DNA of 64,000 nt from positions 3,142,001-3,206,000 of the forward strand of contig NZ_CP147020.1 in NCBI RefSeq assembly GCF_037126435.1, in the 5' to 3' direction. Numbering within the stretch: the stretch's first letter is position 1; each line of letters begins with the position of its first letter. Of this stretch, positions 63,142 to 64,000 are shown in pieces. Both the position numbers and the translations under genes were made by a program. The notes below the pieces were generated by a model. The model did no database searches. It worked only from the letters and a program-made list of their open reading frames with translations, and had not been told where the DNA came from. The stretch comes from Bernardetia sp. ABR2-2B. GTDB taxonomy: Bacteria; Bacteroidota; Bacteroidia; Cytophagales; Bernardetiaceae.

Positions 63142-63175
63142 AAAACCTACTCTAAAAACAGAGTAGGTTTTTTTT
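63142..63175. terminator. Terminator near the end of the GyrI-like gene
   Basis: AAAACCTACTC and GAGTAGGTTTT are perfect complements with an eight-base loop, followed by T residues on both strands. It can serve the minus-strand gene ending at 63240. Confidence 0.8.
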
Positions 63176-63240
63176 GCATTTTTCCTAACGACAGGAAAAT
63201 AGCCTAAAAGAGCTTTAAAGCCACTTTTTTATGTAGAAAT
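63176..63240. repeat. Direct repeat, copy 2
   Basis: It matches 62889-62952 (GCATTTTTCCTAAC then AGGAAAATAGCCTAAAA, CTTTAAAG). Its right end touches the stop codon of the GyrI-like gene. Confidence 0.75.
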
Positions 63241-63701
63241 CAATTTTCCACAGCAATAAAAATATCTACTTCAGCATCTTTGGGATTCATTGTTTTTTCT
63301 CCATAGATTTCAAAGTCACTTGTAAATTTTCTGTTCAAGTCCTTATTCCAAATCTCTAACCACTTGTTATAAACAATTCCTTCTTGAAGGTTTCCTTTAG
63401 CCGTAAATTTTTCATACTCTGTTTTTTCAATTGTTTTTCCAATCATTCCAGTCGGTATTTGCTCTAAACTTTTGACTTTACAGCCCAAAATGGTTGTATA
63501 AGGTTTTGTATGGTCAGATTCATATTCAGTATAAATACAATACACTTCATTTGAAATTTTATTAGGAATTTTTTCTGTAGTAGATTCTGACATAAATTTT
63601 TCCCAAAGTGCAGGAATATCTTTTGCTGCTTGTTCATTTTCATTGGTCGTACGAACAGAAATGCCAATGATATTCAATGCTTCTATTTTTTGTGTATTCA
63701 T
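63240..63701 (-). CDS. GyrI-like/AraC effector-binding domain protein
   Basis: The 153-residue protein is a single GyrI-like (effector-binding) domain: it opens IEALNIIGISVRTTNENEQ, has IPALWEKFMSE, YCIYTEYESDHTKPYTTIL and the family end TSDFEIYGEKTMNPKDAEVD and IFIAVE. Such domains bind small hydrophobic or cationic ligands, alone or fused to AraC/MerR regulators. The gene directly upstream encodes a WYL-type regulator, a frequent partner, and the two are probably cotranscribed (66 bp apart). Confidence 0.88.
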   Translation of the reverse strand: MNTQKIEALNIIGISVRTTNENEQAAKDIPALWEKFMSESTTEKIPNKISNEVYCIYTEYESDHTKPYTTILGCKVKSLEQIPTGMIGKTIEKTEYEKFTAKGNLQEGIVYNKWLEIWNKDLNRKFTSDFEIYGEKTMNPKDAEVDIFIAVEN

Positions 63702-63766
63702 TTTGCTTAAATTAAAAGGTAAATAATTTTGATTGAATACAAATTTAGTAGGAGCAAGTGACAGCC

Positions 63767-64000
63767 TTATGTCAAGGGTTTATCAGAGTTTACCAAAGAT
63801 TCTAAATATTTTCTTTTACATTCTTCAAAATATTCTTGAAGTGTCATGTTATGAGACTCAAAGCTTTGATTTAGAACTTCTAACTTTTGAATTTTATCTA
63901 ATCTGAAAGCTCTAAATTCATTTCTTAATCTACAAAAAGCAATCAATAACCAATTTTCTTGGGTGCTGTATAAGGCAAAAGGTTCTATTTTGCGTTGTGT
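63767..64000 (-). CDS. WYL-domain transcriptional regulator, C-terminal part (start outside window)
   Basis: Reading leftwards from the window edge, 77 codons run to a TAA at 63767-63769. The visible part has the WYL-domain end: KIEPFALYSTQENWLLIAF, CRLRNEFRAFRLDKIQKLEV. This matches YafY/YobV-type helix-turn-helix WYL regulators of Bacteroidota, in which the strand with W-L-L-x-A and the FR-DRI motif are hallmarks. The N-terminal DNA-binding domain lies outside. It is followed by the GyrI-like gene on the same strand. Confidence 0.8.
   Translation of the reverse strand, partial: TQRKIEPFALYSTQENWLLIAFCRLRNEFRAFRLDKIQKLEVLNQSFESHNMTLQEYFEECKRKYLESLVNSDKPLT

Overview
The window reads as an ordinary chromosomal stretch of a low-GC member of the Bacteroidota, most likely the Cytophagales (a Bernardetia/Flexibacter-like lineage is my guess; no rRNA or other marker here fixes the species). 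The reasons are: a PorV/PorQ-type outer-membrane barrel, many lipoproteins and Sec-exported barrels, DUF3098, bacillithiol synthesis by BshC, Crp/Fnr regulators with short C-termini, no visible Shine-Dalgarno sequences, and promoters of the Bacteroidota type (TTG, about 20 nt, TAnnTTTG), best seen at 35461-35491 and 61330-61360.

Layout. 1-8000: the 5' part of a PorV-like barrel gene, a small coiled-coil protein, a Kbp-like BON-LysM protein, a Crp/Fnr regulator, a lipoprotein hydrolase, a HAMP-GAF-PAS sensor without a kinase, and aroB. 8000-19300: an anti-sigma-like membrane protein, a dual-specificity phosphatase, a lone NuoL-type antiporter subunit, an alanine-racemase-like PLP enzyme, an unrecognised 509-residue protein, and a minus-strand run of flavin reductase, bshC and a VWA protein. 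20300-33600: a zinc-ribbon protein with a highly charged tail, htpG, a DsbD-type thiol reductase, a YbbR-like protein, folD, DUF3098, a CapA-like protein, a TPR protein and a large barrel. 34300-48500: a PorT-like barrel, a 1136-residue surface lipoprotein built of G-x-G-Y repeats, nadE, a DUF3592 protein, apbE, an exporter-type ABC transporter and hflX. 48600-64000: a PPP-type phosphatase, a PH-like membrane protein, a GT-C-type membrane protein, a GAF-SpoIIE phosphatase, sppA, a tandem pair of RING-like membrane proteins, an FkbM methyltransferase, an XRE regulator, a glucosaminidase, and a GyrI-like/WYL regulator pair. Most genes are single transcription units closed by strong hairpin terminators. 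There is no phage, plasmid, complete insertion sequence, CRISPR array or tRNA gene that I can recognise.

The structure that genes do not explain lies between them. Almost every long spacer carries a small non-coding element with terminal inverted repeats and internal hairpins, and several families recur: ends GAAGTTGTTTAAGAAT with perfect 44 and 46 bp palindromes whose arms covary (8462, 13714, 49450); ends TTATCACGGTT (10135, 44904); ends ATACTACTAGACA (39218, 51245); ends AGAGCTTGTTTAAA (12283); and a nested composite at 33618-34355. One copy supplies the stop codon of one gene and abuts the start codon of the next. Another repeat core lies in frame inside a membrane-protein gene. These elements, the tandem RING-like proteins and the repeat-built surface lipoprotein are the parts most worth a second look.
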